Positions 1-8,768 are shown, numbered from the stretch's first letter. The stretch: 64,000 bases of DNA from Andreesenia angusta (GCF_001855385.1 NZ_MKIE01000005.1:1-64000); one strand, 5' to 3'. Numbers and translations: made by a program. Notes: generated by a model from the letters alone, not told the origin.

Positions 1-57
1 ATAATCTTCACATACTTTAATTTTAATCTCTTTGCTATATTTAGGTGTTCTGCTCAT
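1..57 (-). CDS. IS3-family transposase OrfA, N-terminal fragment (partial)
   Basis: Nineteen codons are visible, starting ATG at 57 behind a GGAGG site (67-71 on the complement). The peptide begins MSRTPKYSKEIKIKV, the type of start seen in IS3-family OrfA proteins, whose helix-turn-helix domain binds the element ends. The rest is outside the window, so family placement rests on this short match and on the terminus-like sequence upstream. Confidence 0.5.
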   Translation of the reverse strand, partial: MSRTPKYSKEIKIKVCEDY

Positions 58-127
58 AAAAAAATACCTCCAAGTAGATTATCTAATTTTAATTAATTAG
101 ACTGTCCACTTTGGAGGTATCATATCA
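1..127 (-). mobile_element. End of an IS3-like insertion sequence, cut by the window edge
   Basis: The left edge holds the first codons of a transposase-like gene and its upstream end. On the minus strand the putative terminus begins TGATATGATACCTCC near position 127 and runs into AAAGTGGACAG, in the style of IS3-group ends, which start with TG and often carry GTGGAC. The other end and any target duplication lie outside the window, so the boundary at about 127 is a judgement. The element stops 20 bases beyond the stop codon of the neighbouring TVP38 gene and does not break it. Confidence 0.5.
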
Positions 128-148
128 ATGCCAGGTCTGGCGTTTTTT
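128..148 (+). terminator. Small hairpin with T run at the IS edge
   Basis: GCCAG and CTGGC flank a two-base centre (or GCCA/TGGC around four bases), followed by six T on the plus strand. The T run is only on the plus side, so it would stop rightward transcription leaving the IS, before it runs antisense into the TVP38 gene. It may be a leftover of a gene removed by the insertion. Confidence 0.35.
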
Positions 149-824
149 AAGATGCTTCGTCTTTTCTTTCAAGCCTTTTCTTTACAAATATCGACCCCAC
201 TGTCAGTGCTATAAGAAGAGCTATGGAAATACAAAATCCGCTCGAACCAATGTCCGAGGACTTGTCTCCGAGATTCGTGTACACTACGATACCGGGCATT
301 GACCCTATAACTGTCGCAATTGCAAAATCCTTGGCTTTTACATTTGTAAGGCCTGCACTGTAGCTCACGACTTTAAACGGAAACATCGGTATCAGCCTGA
401 GTATCAGTATCAAGAAAAATCCGTTCACCTTGTTGTTCTTGCCCTTGAAAGCAGATATATCTTTTGCATACTTCTGAACGAAATCCTTGCCTACATACCT
501 GGATATGTAGAAGGATATCATTCCCCCTAGAAGAGAACCTATAGAAGTAAGTACTGTTCCCCAACCCAATCCGAAGGCCATGCCTCCCGCTATAACTATC
601 AATGAGTCTGGAAAAAGCAATAGTGGCAACAGAGTAAGCAGCACTACGTAGACTATTGGCCCTAAGCTGCCCTTGCTGTCTATAAACGACCTTATATCCG
701 ATATTCCTATATTTTTAACCGCATCTGTCTTATTCATAAAAAACATGCACACCATAAATGCCACAAATAACCCCAATGCTATTTTAACTTTTTTATCAGA
801 TTTCAATTTTCTCACCTCTTCCAA
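147..824 (-). CDS. TVP38/TMEM64 (DedA-like) family membrane protein
   Basis: A 225-residue integral membrane protein. It has an N-terminal membrane segment, then the SNARE-associated/VTT-type core with the FPDSLIVIAGGMAFG stretch and the later RLIPMFPFKVVSYSAG stretch, typical of the TVP38/TMEM64 family. Proteins of this fold act in membrane lipid or small-solute transport, but this subfamily has no assigned substrate. It overlaps the 3' end of the Fe-S oxidoreductase gene by 13 bases and so is translationally coupled to it. A second TVP38 paralogue lies upstream of that gene, giving a TVP38 / Fe-S / TVP38 sandwich. Confidence 0.85.
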   Translation of the reverse strand: MEEVRKLKSDKKVKIALGLFVAFMVCMFFMNKTDAVKNIGISDIRSFIDSKGSLGPIVYVVLLTLLPLLLFPDSLIVIAGGMAFGLGWGTVLTSIGSLLGGMISFYISRYVGKDFVQKYAKDISAFKGKNNKVNGFFLILILRLIPMFPFKVVSYSAGLTNVKAKDFAIATVIGSMPGIVVYTNLGDKSSDIGSSGFCISIALLIALTVGSIFVKKRLERKDEAS

Positions 825-1924
825 TTGCTCAGTGCAAATCGATTAGCCCACTTAGCTATGAGCTTGCTTTCTTCAAAGCTCAAGCCGCTGTAGTCTCCAA
901 ATAGAAAATCCAGTACGTGGACTGACTTCATACCCTGCTTCTTAAAAGACTCTGTGCACTCCTGGCAGTAAGTCACTATCTGCTTTGACTTGGACTCACC
1001 ACATCTTCTCTTCATATGGCTTTCCGCTATATCTTTTTGGGATATGCTGACCATAGCTCCTGCTCCGCAGCAAAGTGTCTCTCTTTTATTTAAATCCATC
1101 TCATGATAACCTATGCCCATTTTGGTCAAAATGCTTCTAACAGATTCGTGTATATCTTCGTCGGTCCTGCTTGGGCATGGGTCGTGAATTGTGGGGTCTA
1201 TTGCAAGGCTTGAGTAGTCTAAGCCTAAATCCTCCACCACCTCAAGCTCATCTAGCACAGTCCAGAGAGACTTCACCTCTACGTTTTCAAGCGATTCATC
1301 CAATGTCTTGTAGCAGTTTATACATCCGGCCACAACTGTCTTAACTCCTGTTTTATTTAGTTCACTCTGTATCTTCTCTATATTGCCCTTGAACTTTTCG
1401 TCTTTACCCATATACCTAGTAGGCTTGCCACAGCAGTGAGTCATTATGTCGCAGCCATTTAGCTTTGCATCCAGGTAAGAGTTGACTTTCAATACCTCGC
1501 TTGATTTTGCACCCATAAGTGCACATCCTGGAAAGAAAACAGTTGACTTGTCGTTTTTAAGGCTTTTAGAGAAAAGCTTGGAAAAGCTCAGTCTCTGATG
1601 AAGCTCCACTCCCCCAAGATTGAGGTCCTTGGGAAGCTTCCCTCCAGACAGCTGTTCTAAGTCCTCTCTACATCTAAAGAACAGTTCATTGAAGCTGACA
1701 TCTACGGGGCATACTTCCTCGCAGTATCCGCAGAGCATACATGAGTATGGTAGCTCTTTGCTGAACTGCTTTTCTATATACAATTCATCCAGCAGTTCTT
1801 TTGGATTTTCACAGAATTTATCCAGCATAGGACAACCGACCATGCATTTCTTGCACCCTATGCATTTTTCACTTTCCTGGGCTGTGAACTCCGCTGTTTC
1901 TTCTGTCATATTATATTTTTCCAT
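812..1924 (-). CDS. (Fe-S)-binding oxidoreductase, HdrD/GlpC-like
   Basis: About 370 residues. The N-terminal half has two ferredoxin-type clusters (CIGCKKCMVGCP and CMLCGYCEEVCPVD). The C-terminal half has two CCG-type domains (CCGKPTRY and a later CCGAGAM), the layout of heterodisulfide-reductase D and glycerol-3-phosphate dehydrogenase C subunits that pass electrons to thiol/disulfide or quinone partners. I place the start at ATG 1924, behind AGGTG; an upstream TTG at 1969 lies inside a terminator-like hairpin and has no ribosome site. Its electron partner is not visible. Lying between two membrane TVP38 proteins, it is likely membrane associated. Confidence 0.8.
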   Translation of the reverse strand: MEKYNMTEETAEFTAQESEKCIGCKKCMVGCPMLDKFCENPKELLDELYIEKQFSKELPYSCMLCGYCEEVCPVDVSFNELFFRCREDLEQLSGGKLPKDLNLGGVELHQRLSFSKLFSKSLKNDKSTVFFPGCALMGAKSSEVLKVNSYLDAKLNGCDIMTHCCGKPTRYMGKDEKFKGNIEKIQSELNKTGVKTVVAGCINCYKTLDESLENVEVKSLWTVLDELEVVEDLGLDYSSLAIDPTIHDPCPSRTDEDIHESVRSILTKMGIGYHEMDLNKRETLCCGAGAMVSISQKDIAESHMKRRCGESKSKQIVTYCQECTESFKKQGMKSVHVLDFLFGDYSGLSFEESKLIAKWANRFALSNWKR

Positions 1925-1945
1925 GCATTTCACCTGACTTTTCAC

Positions 1946-1970
1946 AAAAAAAGCTGCCTTATTCGGCAAC
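1946..1970 (-). terminator. Attenuator-like hairpin over the TVP38 stop codon
   Basis: On the minus strand GTTGCC and GGCAGC form a six-pair stem (one wobble) with the TAA stop of the upstream TVP38 gene in the loop, followed by seven T. It sits 22 bases before the Fe-S gene start, so it may reduce read-through into that gene. Confidence 0.5.
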
Positions 1971-2663
1971 TTTCTTTTCTGATTTTTTAGTTCTGTCGTT
2001 GTATACTTTCTTTACAAGGAATATAAGCACTGTCACAGAGAAGAGTATCAGCAGTCCTGTTACAAAGAGCTTAGCTCCACCTGTCAGCATTCCTCCTACG
2101 TAAGAGTACACTATAGTGGCCGGTAGCTGTCCCAGCCCTGTAGCCCATAGGAAAGAGAACAGGCTCATAGCCGTCAGTCCTGCCCCGTAGCTTACAAAGT
2201 CAAATGAAACAAAAGGCAGAAGTCTAGCTATCAGTATCGCATATCTTCCGTATCTGTCGAAGAAGGCATCCACTTCTTTTACCGCCGTCTTTGTAGTCAG
2301 CTTTTCAACTGTCTCTCTTCCAAATATTCTGGCTATATAGAAACAGAGCACCGCTCCTACCATCGCACTTGACCACGAAAGAAGCGCTCCCCACTTCCAT
2401 CCAAATAGTGCCGCATTAGAGAAAGTGATTAAAAAGGCCGGAAGCGGCGCTGCAACCGATTGAAACACCATCAGCAAGAAAGAGATTATTGGGGCCCAAA
2501 CTCCAAATGAAAGAATGTACTCCTTTATCTTGTCTAAATCCAAGCTTGAAAGCACACTGGCGAACTCATTTATAGTCCTGTTTACTGGCGCTACAAAAAA
2601 GTATACCAATGCCAACAATATTACAACACCTATTTTGGCAATTGTAGTTTTTTTGATATTCAT
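1959..2663 (-). CDS. TVP38/TMEM64 family membrane protein, second paralogue
   Basis: About 234 residues. It shows an N-terminal membrane segment, a VTT-type core (PLPAFLITFSNAALFGWKWG) and the RLLPFVSFDFVSYGAGLTAMS stretch that matches RLIPMFPFKVVSYSAG in the neighbouring paralogue, then a C-terminal membrane segment and a Lys-rich tail. The start is taken as ATG 2663, nine bases after GAGG; an upstream TTG at 2678 overlaps that site. It opens the three-gene TVP38 / Fe-S / TVP38 unit. The two paralogues are clearly related but well diverged, so they are not a recent duplication. Confidence 0.82.
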   Translation of the reverse strand: MNIKKTTIAKIGVVILLALVYFFVAPVNRTINEFASVLSSLDLDKIKEYILSFGVWAPIISFLLMVFQSVAAPLPAFLITFSNAALFGWKWGALLSWSSAMVGAVLCFYIARIFGRETVEKLTTKTAVKEVDAFFDRYGRYAILIARLLPFVSFDFVSYGAGLTAMSLFSFLWATGLGQLPATIVYSYVGGMLTGGAKLFVTGLLILFSVTVLIFLVKKVYNDRTKKSEKKVAE

Positions 2664-2755
2664 CTTATCATTCCTCAACTATTATTTTATTTTCACTTCT
2701 AAAATTCAACTTAAAAGGCTATTGCCATAACTCTAGCAATAACCTTTTGTCTTTA

Positions 2756-3154
2756 TCAGTAACCTCTAGCCTTCCTTTTTTTGTTTTTCAGGGCAATTAT
2801 CAGCACAGCCGTATTTGCTATTAAAGCCACTGGTACAATCCAAAATGATATGGCTTTTATACTCGTTCCAAACTCTATCATCAGATCTTTAAACAAGTAG
2901 ATTATCCGACTCGACCTTCCCGTAGCCATTGATACTACCAAGAGCAGTCCCTCTAGGGCAAAGAACACCCAGTAGCGATTCACCTTCTTGAATAGACCTA
3001 CTATGACTCCTATAACTGTACCTGCCACAATGAAATTAGCTAAGTTTATTCTCATCTCTACCCATACACTAAATCCCAAAAAGAAAGACGCCATCAAACC
3101 TAAAACAAATCCACATAGTCCGAAGTAAAGGACGTTTTCCAGTTTACTTTTCAT
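2756..3154 (-). CDS. Small integral membrane protein, unknown function
   Basis: 132 residues with about four hydrophobic segments and a basic C-terminus (KNKKRKARGY), which is probably cytoplasmic. I recognise no family. It starts five bases after the stop of the Cys-bearing lipoprotein gene with no ribosome site of its own, so it is probably translated by coupling to it. It is the likely membrane partner of that lipoprotein. Confidence 0.6.
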   Translation of the reverse strand: MKSKLENVLYFGLCGFVLGLMASFFLGFSVWVEMRINLANFIVAGTVIGVIVGLFKKVNRYWVFFALEGLLLVVSMATGRSSRIIYLFKDLMIEFGTSIKAISFWIVPVALIANTAVLIIALKNKKRKARGY

Positions 3155-3159
3155 CTAAA

Positions 3160-3861
3160 CTATTTTGCAACTTTAAAAGTCACTGCCACTAGTGTTCCGT
3201 CCTCAGGAAGAACGTCTTTATTTCCTGTAAACACTACTTCATCTCTCTTCTCAACAGCCCCATAAGTGTATGTTGCATTGCTGACTATTCCAACTGGACA
3301 GCTATCAAGACACATTATACATCCTGTTTGATTCTCTTCTGAAGCTTTAAGGTTCCCTCCGAAACGCATCTCTATCGGCTTTCCGTTGCTGTCGTTTATA
3401 ACTTCGTCTATTTTATACTCTTTGTCGGCACCTTCCCAAGTAAAAGTAGTCTCTATAGCGTCTCCCTCTACGTTGGTTTCAGCTGCAGTGTCCTTGAACA
3501 TGTTGTTTCCTGCAGTAGCTCCTATTTCTATCAGTCCGTTGTAGAAGTCTATTTGATCTCCTAGTCCTGTGAATATGGACTTACTTCCAAACTTTCCTCC
3601 CTCGTATACGACTGCATGACGAGTTCCCTCTTCTAGATATTTTCCGTTCACCTTAGAAAGTACAGTCACAGTGCCCGCTTCTTTGTCCACTTTTATTGGT
3701 TTTTCAACTGAAACCCCGTTTATCTCTGAACTTGCTTCACTTCCGTTGCTCTCGCTTTTATTCTCATTTTTGCTTGTTTCTGTTCCACCACTACTACATG
3801 CCGCCAAAAGAAGTGTTGCAGAAAGGCATGCTACTCCCAGTACTCTAAAAAATCTTTTCAT
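3160..3861 (-). CDS. Lipoprotein with a CxxCxxxCP motif
   Basis: 233 residues with a type II signal peptide and lipobox LLLAAC, then a Ser/Glu/Asn-rich linker and a soluble domain. Near the C-terminus lies CIMCLDSCPVG, a ferredoxin-like triplet of Cys in an exported protein, which suggests metal or thiol chemistry outside the membrane. I do not recognise the domain. Upstream is a possible promoter (TTGGGA, 18 bases, TATGAT). The neighbouring ABC exporter and DUF4418 protein, which is also Cys-rich, may belong to the same metal or redox process; that link is inferred from position only. Confidence 0.65.
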   Translation of the reverse strand: MKRFFRVLGVACLSATLLLAACSSGGTETSKNENKSESNGSEASSEINGVSVEKPIKVDKEAGTVTVLSKVNGKYLEEGTRHAVVYEGGKFGSKSIFTGLGDQIDFYNGLIEIGATAGNNMFKDTAAETNVEGDAIETTFTWEGADKEYKIDEVINDSNGKPIEMRFGGNLKASEENQTGCIMCLDSCPVGIVSNATYTYGAVEKRDEVVFTGNKDVLPEDGTLVAVTFKVAK

Positions 3862-4011
3862 TATGAATCATTCCTCCTACTTAATATATAGTTTTAAAAT
3901 CTTCCTCATCTAGTCAAAATTTTATCATACAAAGCAAATATAGACTATCCCAATAGGTCATGTTCTGATATCGATATTCTCTATCATTTTATCTTTAACT
4001 ATAGTCTTTTT

Positions 4012-4704
4012 CTATGCATCTTGTGTAATATGAGCTTGAATCAGCTTTCCGCCTTCAAGCTCAAGTATTTCTTTGGCGCATTTTGCCCACTTTTCATTAT
4101 GAGTTACAAACACCACAGCCTTTCCTTCCTCTGAAAGTTCCTTGAATATCTTCATGACCTCCATACTCCAGTGATCATCTAGATCGTTTGTAGGCTCATC
4201 TGCCAGTATCAATTCTGGATTCCTTATAAGTGCACCAGCTATCATAGCTCTTCTCTTCTGGCCGCCACTTAGCTCCTGTGGAAGATGATTTCTGTAGTCA
4301 CTTAGCCCAAGCCTCTCCAGTAGACTCTCTAGCCTAGCTCTCTCTTCTTCTCCAAATTTTTTTCTGTTTATCGTGCTTATAAACTTCAGGTTCTCCTCTA
4401 GCGTCAGCGCTTTTATAAGATTAGCTTCTTGAAAAATATATCCTATGAAGTTGCCCCTGATTTCTGTCAGCTCATCGTCAGTCTTTCGAGATATAGGCTC
4501 GCCCATGTAGTATATCTCCCCTTCTGCTATCTTTAGCAAGCTCCCTATGGCGTACATAAGCGTGCTTTTTCCAACTCCTGACGGCCCCTGTATGCATATA
4601 AAGTCGCCTCTGTTTATGGAGTAGCTTATTCCGTCAACAGGGTATATCTTTTCTCCAAGGTCATAGTATTTTCTTATATTCTCCAGTCTGCACAGCTCTT
4701 GCAT
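4012..4704 (-). CDS. ABC transporter ATP-binding protein, LolD/MacB type
   Basis: 230 residues. Walker A is GPSGVGKST, the signature LSGGQKRR, Walker B LILADEPT and the H-loop VFVTHN, all complete. The gene starts one base after the FtsX-type permease stop (TAATATG arrangement) behind a GGGGG site, so the two form an exporter unit. MacB/LolD-type ATPases drive FtsX permeases that act on periplasmic or membrane substrates rather than moving them through a channel. The substrate is unknown; the adjacent lipoprotein and DUF4418 gene are candidate partners. Confidence 0.88.
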   Translation of the reverse strand: MQELCRLENIRKYYDLGEKIYPVDGISYSINRGDFICIQGPSGVGKSTLMYAIGSLLKIAEGEIYYMGEPISRKTDDELTEIRGNFIGYIFQEANLIKALTLEENLKFISTINRKKFGEEERARLESLLERLGLSDYRNHLPQELSGGQKRRAMIAGALIRNPELILADEPTNDLDDHWSMEVMKIFKELSEEGKAVVFVTHNEKWAKCAKEILELEGGKLIQAHITQDA

Positions 4705-4705
4705 A

Positions 4706-5908
4706 TTACATGTCCCCCTTTGAAATGGCCTCTTGAGGCTCCAGCCTTGAAGACATAAGAGCAGGGTATATAGCTGAAGCTATTCCTATTATCAAAGACA
4801 GCCCAATCCCTACAGCTGCATTTTTGACTGCTATCATCATGTCCCACTCTCCTGATGGCAGAACCATTATCTCTGAAACCGTATTGTATAGAGGACTCGT
4901 CAAAGCGACTCCGCCTAAAGCTCCTACAATCCCTCCTACAGCTGCTATCATCAAAGCCTCTGTAAGAATCAGCCTCACTATCTTAGATTTCTTCAGCCCC
5001 ACTGCATGCAGGTAGCCTATCTCTTTCTTTCTTTCGCTCGCCATGGAGTTGAACCTCGCCGCTAGTGCCAACGACGAAGTGAATATAAGCGCCAAGCTGA
5101 ATCCTCCCAGTATCTTGGACACTGTTTTTATCTGATTTGAAAGCTTGGATATATTGTCTGCTGTAGATATCACCTGTGCGTCAATCTCATTTGACTTTAT
5201 CTTTCTCATCATATTCCTTGGATCTACTCCGTCTTTTGTTTTTATGAGTATAGATGAAACCAACTGATCTGTGTCTCTTCCATCGAATATATTGTCTGGA
5301 TTCATTCTTGTGGCCAGGTCCCTGGCCTCTTCTATGTCCATAAATATAGACTCGTCAATGCTGCTTCCTGTCCTGTAAATATCCCCAACAATACTGTACT
5401 CTTTATTGAATATCATGACTTTGCTTTCCAAGGCTCTCTCTACTCTTCCACCTATCAAAATTTGATTTTTAGAAAGTCTTTCGACGTTGAAGTCGTTGAA
5501 CCAAGGCTTCAGTATAAAGTCGGTATTTTGATTTATCCCCACTATTCTCTGCTCTTTTTCATAGCCGCAGCACCCTGTATTCGCCAATGTCTTTATGAAG
5601 AACTGCTCTGTTATGCTCTCCACATCCTCCATCGGAATCTTTCCCTTTATTACATCCTTGTCCATATATTCAAGCATGGGGACTCCTGTAAACATAGTCT
5701 CTATTTCATTTACATTCGCTTCATTTGGAAGTATCACAATATCTGCTCCCATCCTATCTGCACTTAGCTTTATTCCAGATTCAACTGTTGAATAAAGTGA
5801 AAATACAAGTGTAAATATAGCTATAGTTATGGAGACTATTACACCTGATACAAGTGACTTTCCGAACCTCCTCGTCACATTTAAATAAGCCAGTCTAGTT
5901 AAATTCAT
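4706..5908 (-). CDS. ABC transporter permease, FtsX/MacB family
   Basis: About 400 residues: one N-terminal membrane segment, a large extracytoplasmic core (roughly 45-265) and three C-terminal membrane segments with the FtsX-domain stretch SERKKEIGYLHAVGLKKSKI. The start is ATG 5908 behind GGAGG. The core contains a Cys pair (TGCCGYEKEQ) that could sense redox state or bind metal. It is co-transcribed with the ATPase and has its own promoter. Confidence 0.87.
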   Translation of the reverse strand: MNLTRLAYLNVTRRFGKSLVSGVIVSITIAIFTLVFSLYSTVESGIKLSADRMGADIVILPNEANVNEIETMFTGVPMLEYMDKDVIKGKIPMEDVESITEQFFIKTLANTGCCGYEKEQRIVGINQNTDFILKPWFNDFNVERLSKNQILIGGRVERALESKVMIFNKEYSIVGDIYRTGSSIDESIFMDIEEARDLATRMNPDNIFDGRDTDQLVSSILIKTKDGVDPRNMMRKIKSNEIDAQVISTADNISKLSNQIKTVSKILGGFSLALIFTSSLALAARFNSMASERKKEIGYLHAVGLKKSKIVRLILTEALMIAAVGGIVGALGGVALTSPLYNTVSEIMVLPSGEWDMMIAVKNAAVGIGLSLIIGIASAIYPALMSSRLEPQEAISKGDM

Positions 5909-5957
5909 TGTTCCTCCTAGTTTGCTAAATTTTAATCTATCTGATTTCACAAAACTA

Positions 5958-5985
5958 ATTATACCATAGTGAAACTTTCTTTCGA
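5958..5985 (-). promoter_or_regulatory. Promoter of the FtsX-type ABC operon
   Basis: On the minus strand TCGAAA, 16 bases, TATAAT. The -10 box is perfect, the -35 moderate. It lies about 50 bases upstream of the permease start. Confidence 0.55.
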
Positions 5986-6083
5986 TTCTCTAGATAGACT
6001 ATGACTATTTTATTATTAAATAATACATCTTATTTTTATTTGTTTTTTCTATGCAATTACATCTCCTTTTGTCGGCTCCCCAC

Positions 6084-6110
6084 TTGAAATGGTTTGCCTT
6101 TTGCTATACT
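6084..6110 (+). promoter_or_regulatory. Probable promoter of the DUF4418 gene
   Basis: TTGAAA, 15 bases, TATACT, upstream of the AAAGGAGG site at about 6127-6134. The spacing is short, so strength is uncertain. Confidence 0.4.
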
Positions 6111-6141
6111 ATTTACCGGTAAGAAAAAAGGAGGGTTTGTT

Positions 6142-6552
6142 TTGAAAAAGGATTTGTCTAAAATAATTTCTTTTGTTTTAATAGCGCTTGGATTAATCTC
6201 GATAGGATCTGTCTTTATATGGGCTCCCGTCTGTGGCGATTTAATTCCTCTAGCTAGTGGGAAAATGGTTCCTATGAAATGCCACTACACCGGTCAAGCT
6301 GCTCTGCTGCTTTCTATACTCCTTATAGTAAGCGCAGTTGAGTCTTTGGTGAAAAAATCTCTAAGACCTTGGACTGTCATGGCCATTGGTGCAATGCTGT
6401 TTTCTCTTTCATTTGACTCCGTGATAGGGATATGCATGAAAGAGTCTATGTCTTGTCATAGCACCGCCCTATGGATAAAGGTTGTTGGAGCTTTATCTGT
6501 GCTATGTGGATTAGTCGACTTATTCAGCAAAACAAAGCAGGTTAAAAACTAA
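6142..6552 (+). CDS. DUF4418 family membrane protein
   Basis: About 136 residues with four membrane segments. The start is TTG 6142, seven bases after AAAGGAGG; longer readings to 6094 ignore that site. The conserved Cys/His pattern is visible: VCGD, MKCHYTGQ, IGICMKE and SMSCHSTA, placed at membrane edges in two similar halves. These could bind a metal. DUF4418 genes often sit next to FtsX-type ABC transporters, and here the two are divergent neighbours. Function is not established. Confidence 0.8.
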   Translation: MKKDLSKIISFVLIALGLISIGSVFIWAPVCGDLIPLASGKMVPMKCHYTGQAALLLSILLIVSAVESLVKKSLRPWTVMAIGAMLFSLSFDSVIGICMKESMSCHSTALWIKVVGALSVLCGLVDLFSKTKQVKN

Positions 6553-6598
6553 AAACCTTGATTCGGAAACATAAAACGTTTCCGAATCAAGGTTTTTT
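6551..6598. terminator. Strong bidirectional terminator
   Basis: A perfect stem of about 18 pairs (AACCTTGATTCGGAAAC and its complement) with A and T runs on both sides. It serves the DUF4418 gene and the convergent feo operon, and its right arm reaches the last codon of the small FeoB-associated gene. Confidence 0.9.
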
Positions 6599-6740
6599 AT
6601 CTACAATCTTTTCTCTGCTGTTCCGAACATCCTCCCGAACATCCAGGACACGAATTGTTCTTCATACTGTTTACCGACCTGTATGCTCCATATCCAACTA
6701 TCCCAAAGAATACAGCTCCTATAACTACACTAGCCATCAT
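6597..6740 (-). CDS. FeoB-associated Cys-rich membrane protein
   Basis: A 47-residue gene. One hydrophobic helix (VVIGAVFFGIVGYGAY) is followed by a short tail with CPGCSGGC and a last Cys, the exact layout of the FeoB-associated Cys-rich family found after feoB in Firmicutes. The start ATG 6740 lies eight bases after GGAG, 12 bases beyond the feoB stop. It probably helps assemble or regulate the FeoB channel, perhaps by binding iron or an Fe-S cluster; that role is inference. Confidence 0.85.
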   Translation of the reverse strand: MMASVVIGAVFFGIVGYGAYRSVNSMKNNSCPGCSGGCSEQQRKDCR

Positions 6741-6752
6741 ATCGCTCACTCC

Positions 6753-8747
6753 TTATTTAGTAGCGTGTGCATAAACTCCTACCGACTTGTCTTTTCGCTT
6801 TATGAGGTAAGTCACTACCCCAACCACAATCACCAATACTACAAGCGAAGCCACAAATCCATTTGCCAGCTCTCCGTATAGAATAATCGTACCAAGCTGG
6901 TTTACTACCATGGCTACAGTATATCCAACTGCAAGCTGGAATAGCACAGCCCTTCCAAACCATTTGTTGCTTCCTATCTCTGACTTTATAGCTCCAAGTG
7001 CTGCAAAGCAAGGTGGAGTAAAGAGGTTGAACATCAGGAACGATATTGCCATAACTGGAGTGAACATCTCTGAAAGCACCCCGCCTGGAGCAGATATCGC
7101 CTCTTCAGAAGCCACTAGCATTATCGCAAGCGTTGCAACTACGTTCTCTTTAGCTATAAAGCCTGTAAGTGCCGCGGCGGCCATCTGCCATCCCACAAAA
7201 CCTAGCGGTATAAGCAGAGGAGCTATGATACCTCCGACTGATGCAAGTATGCTGGCGCCTGGATCCTCTACAACTTGGATATTCCAGCTGTAAGTCTGCA
7301 TAAACCAAACAAGAGTGTTCATTACAAGTATTATGGTCGAAGCTTTAACTATGAAGGCCTTGGCCTGATTCATCATCTGTTTAACTGCATGCTTTAAACT
7401 AGGCGCTTTGTAGCTTGGAAGCTCTATTATAAAGCTAGATTTGCTCTCGAATTTGAATATCTTCTTAAGCAGAAGTCCGCCTAGAACTATCATAACTCCA
7501 GCCATAACGTATATAGCTGGGAACACCCAAGTAGCTCCAGGGAAAAACACTCCAGCGAAAAGCGCTATCACAGGAAGTTTCGCTCCACAAGGTACGAAAG
7601 GCGTCAGCATAGTAGTTATTTTTCTCTCGTTCTCGTCTTCCACAGTTCTAGCCGCCATAACCCCTGGTATAGAACATCCAGAGCCTACGACCATAGGTAT
7701 TATGGACTTTCCTGAAAGACCTATTTTCTTGAAGTATCTGTCCATTATAACTGCAACTCTCGCCATATATCCGCTGTCTTCAAGCAGCGCAAGGCAGAAG
7801 AAGAGAAGCATTATAAGCGGCAAGAATCCTATGACAGCTCCAACTCCAGCTATAGCTCCGTCAACTATAAGGCTCTGAAGCAGCGGGTGGACTCCCAGTC
7901 CCTCCAAGAATGCATTTGCTGCATTCGGTATAGTCTCTCCGAAAAGCGATTCGTTAAGATAGTCCGAAAGGCTACCTCCAAGTCCATTTATAGAAAACGA
8001 ATATATTGCCCACATTATAAGTCCAAATATAGGAAGCCCCCACAGCGAGCTTGCCAGCACCCTGTCTATTTTATCGCTTGTAGTTATTTCAGATGGACTC
8101 TTAGCCCTCTTCAAGTACTTGATTGTTATCTGCTTTATCTTCTGCTGTCTCAGCTTGTCCTCTTCTGGACTTCCAAGACCTTCAAATTCCAATGAGCTTT
8201 GAGTTTTCTTAGACGCCGCATCTATAGCTTTGCCCATGAGTTCATCTAGACCTTTCGAGTCGTTTGCAACAGTCTCCACTATTTCGCACCCGAGTTCTTT
8301 AGACAGGCCTTTTACGTCGATTGCATTTCCGCTCTTTTTAAGTATATCCTGCTTGTTAAGCGCTATTACAACTGGAATTCCCAGCTCCATAAGCTGAGTC
8401 GTAAAGAACAAGCTCCTCTCTAGGCTTGTCGCGTCTATTATATTGACTATCACGTCTGGGGACTCGCCTGTTACAAAGTCTCTAGTTATAGACTCCTCGC
8501 TTGTATAAGGCGATATCGAATAGGCCCCTGGAAGGTCAACTACTCTTACCCTGTTCTTCCCACTCTCCGATTGTCCGCCTTTTTGATTCCCTAGATTCAT
8601 CCCAACTTTAAACTTTCTCTTTAAGTTAGCTTCCTTCTTCTCCACTGTAACTCCAGGCCAGTTTCCAACGTATTCCGTCTTTCCTGTTATCTCGTTGAAA
8701 AGAGTTGTCTTGCCCGAGTTCGGGTTTCCAGCTAATGCTATCTTCAT
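6753..8747 (-). CDS. feoB: Ferrous iron transporter FeoB
   Basis: 664 residues. An N-terminal G domain carries GNPNSGKTT (G1), a DLPGAYS G3 motif and NKQD (G4), followed by the helical linker and about eight membrane segments with two Gate domains (the SGCSIPGVMAARTVEDENERK stretch is typical). It takes up Fe2+ at the cytoplasmic membrane. It follows feoA by 21 bases and precedes the small Cys-rich protein, so the order is feoA, feoB, Cys-rich protein, under a Fur box. Confidence 0.97.
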   Translation of the reverse strand: MKIALAGNPNSGKTTLFNEITGKTEYVGNWPGVTVEKKEANLKRKFKVGMNLGNQKGGQSESGKNRVRVVDLPGAYSISPYTSEESITRDFVTGESPDVIVNIIDATSLERSLFFTTQLMELGIPVVIALNKQDILKKSGNAIDVKGLSKELGCEIVETVANDSKGLDELMGKAIDAASKKTQSSLEFEGLGSPEEDKLRQQKIKQITIKYLKRAKSPSEITTSDKIDRVLASSLWGLPIFGLIMWAIYSFSINGLGGSLSDYLNESLFGETIPNAANAFLEGLGVHPLLQSLIVDGAIAGVGAVIGFLPLIMLLFFCLALLEDSGYMARVAVIMDRYFKKIGLSGKSIIPMVVGSGCSIPGVMAARTVEDENERKITTMLTPFVPCGAKLPVIALFAGVFFPGATWVFPAIYVMAGVMIVLGGLLLKKIFKFESKSSFIIELPSYKAPSLKHAVKQMMNQAKAFIVKASTIILVMNTLVWFMQTYSWNIQVVEDPGASILASVGGIIAPLLIPLGFVGWQMAAAALTGFIAKENVVATLAIMLVASEEAISAPGGVLSEMFTPVMAISFLMFNLFTPPCFAALGAIKSEIGSNKWFGRAVLFQLAVGYTVAMVVNQLGTIILYGELANGFVASLVVLVIVVGVVTYLIKRKDKSVGVYAHATK

Positions 8748-8768
8748 CTCAATTCCTCCTAAAATATT

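Noticed and set aside
1925..1969. Longer Fe-S oxidoreductase starting at TTG 1969
   Set aside because: The start lies within a terminator hairpin and has no ribosome site, while ATG 1924 has AGGTG.
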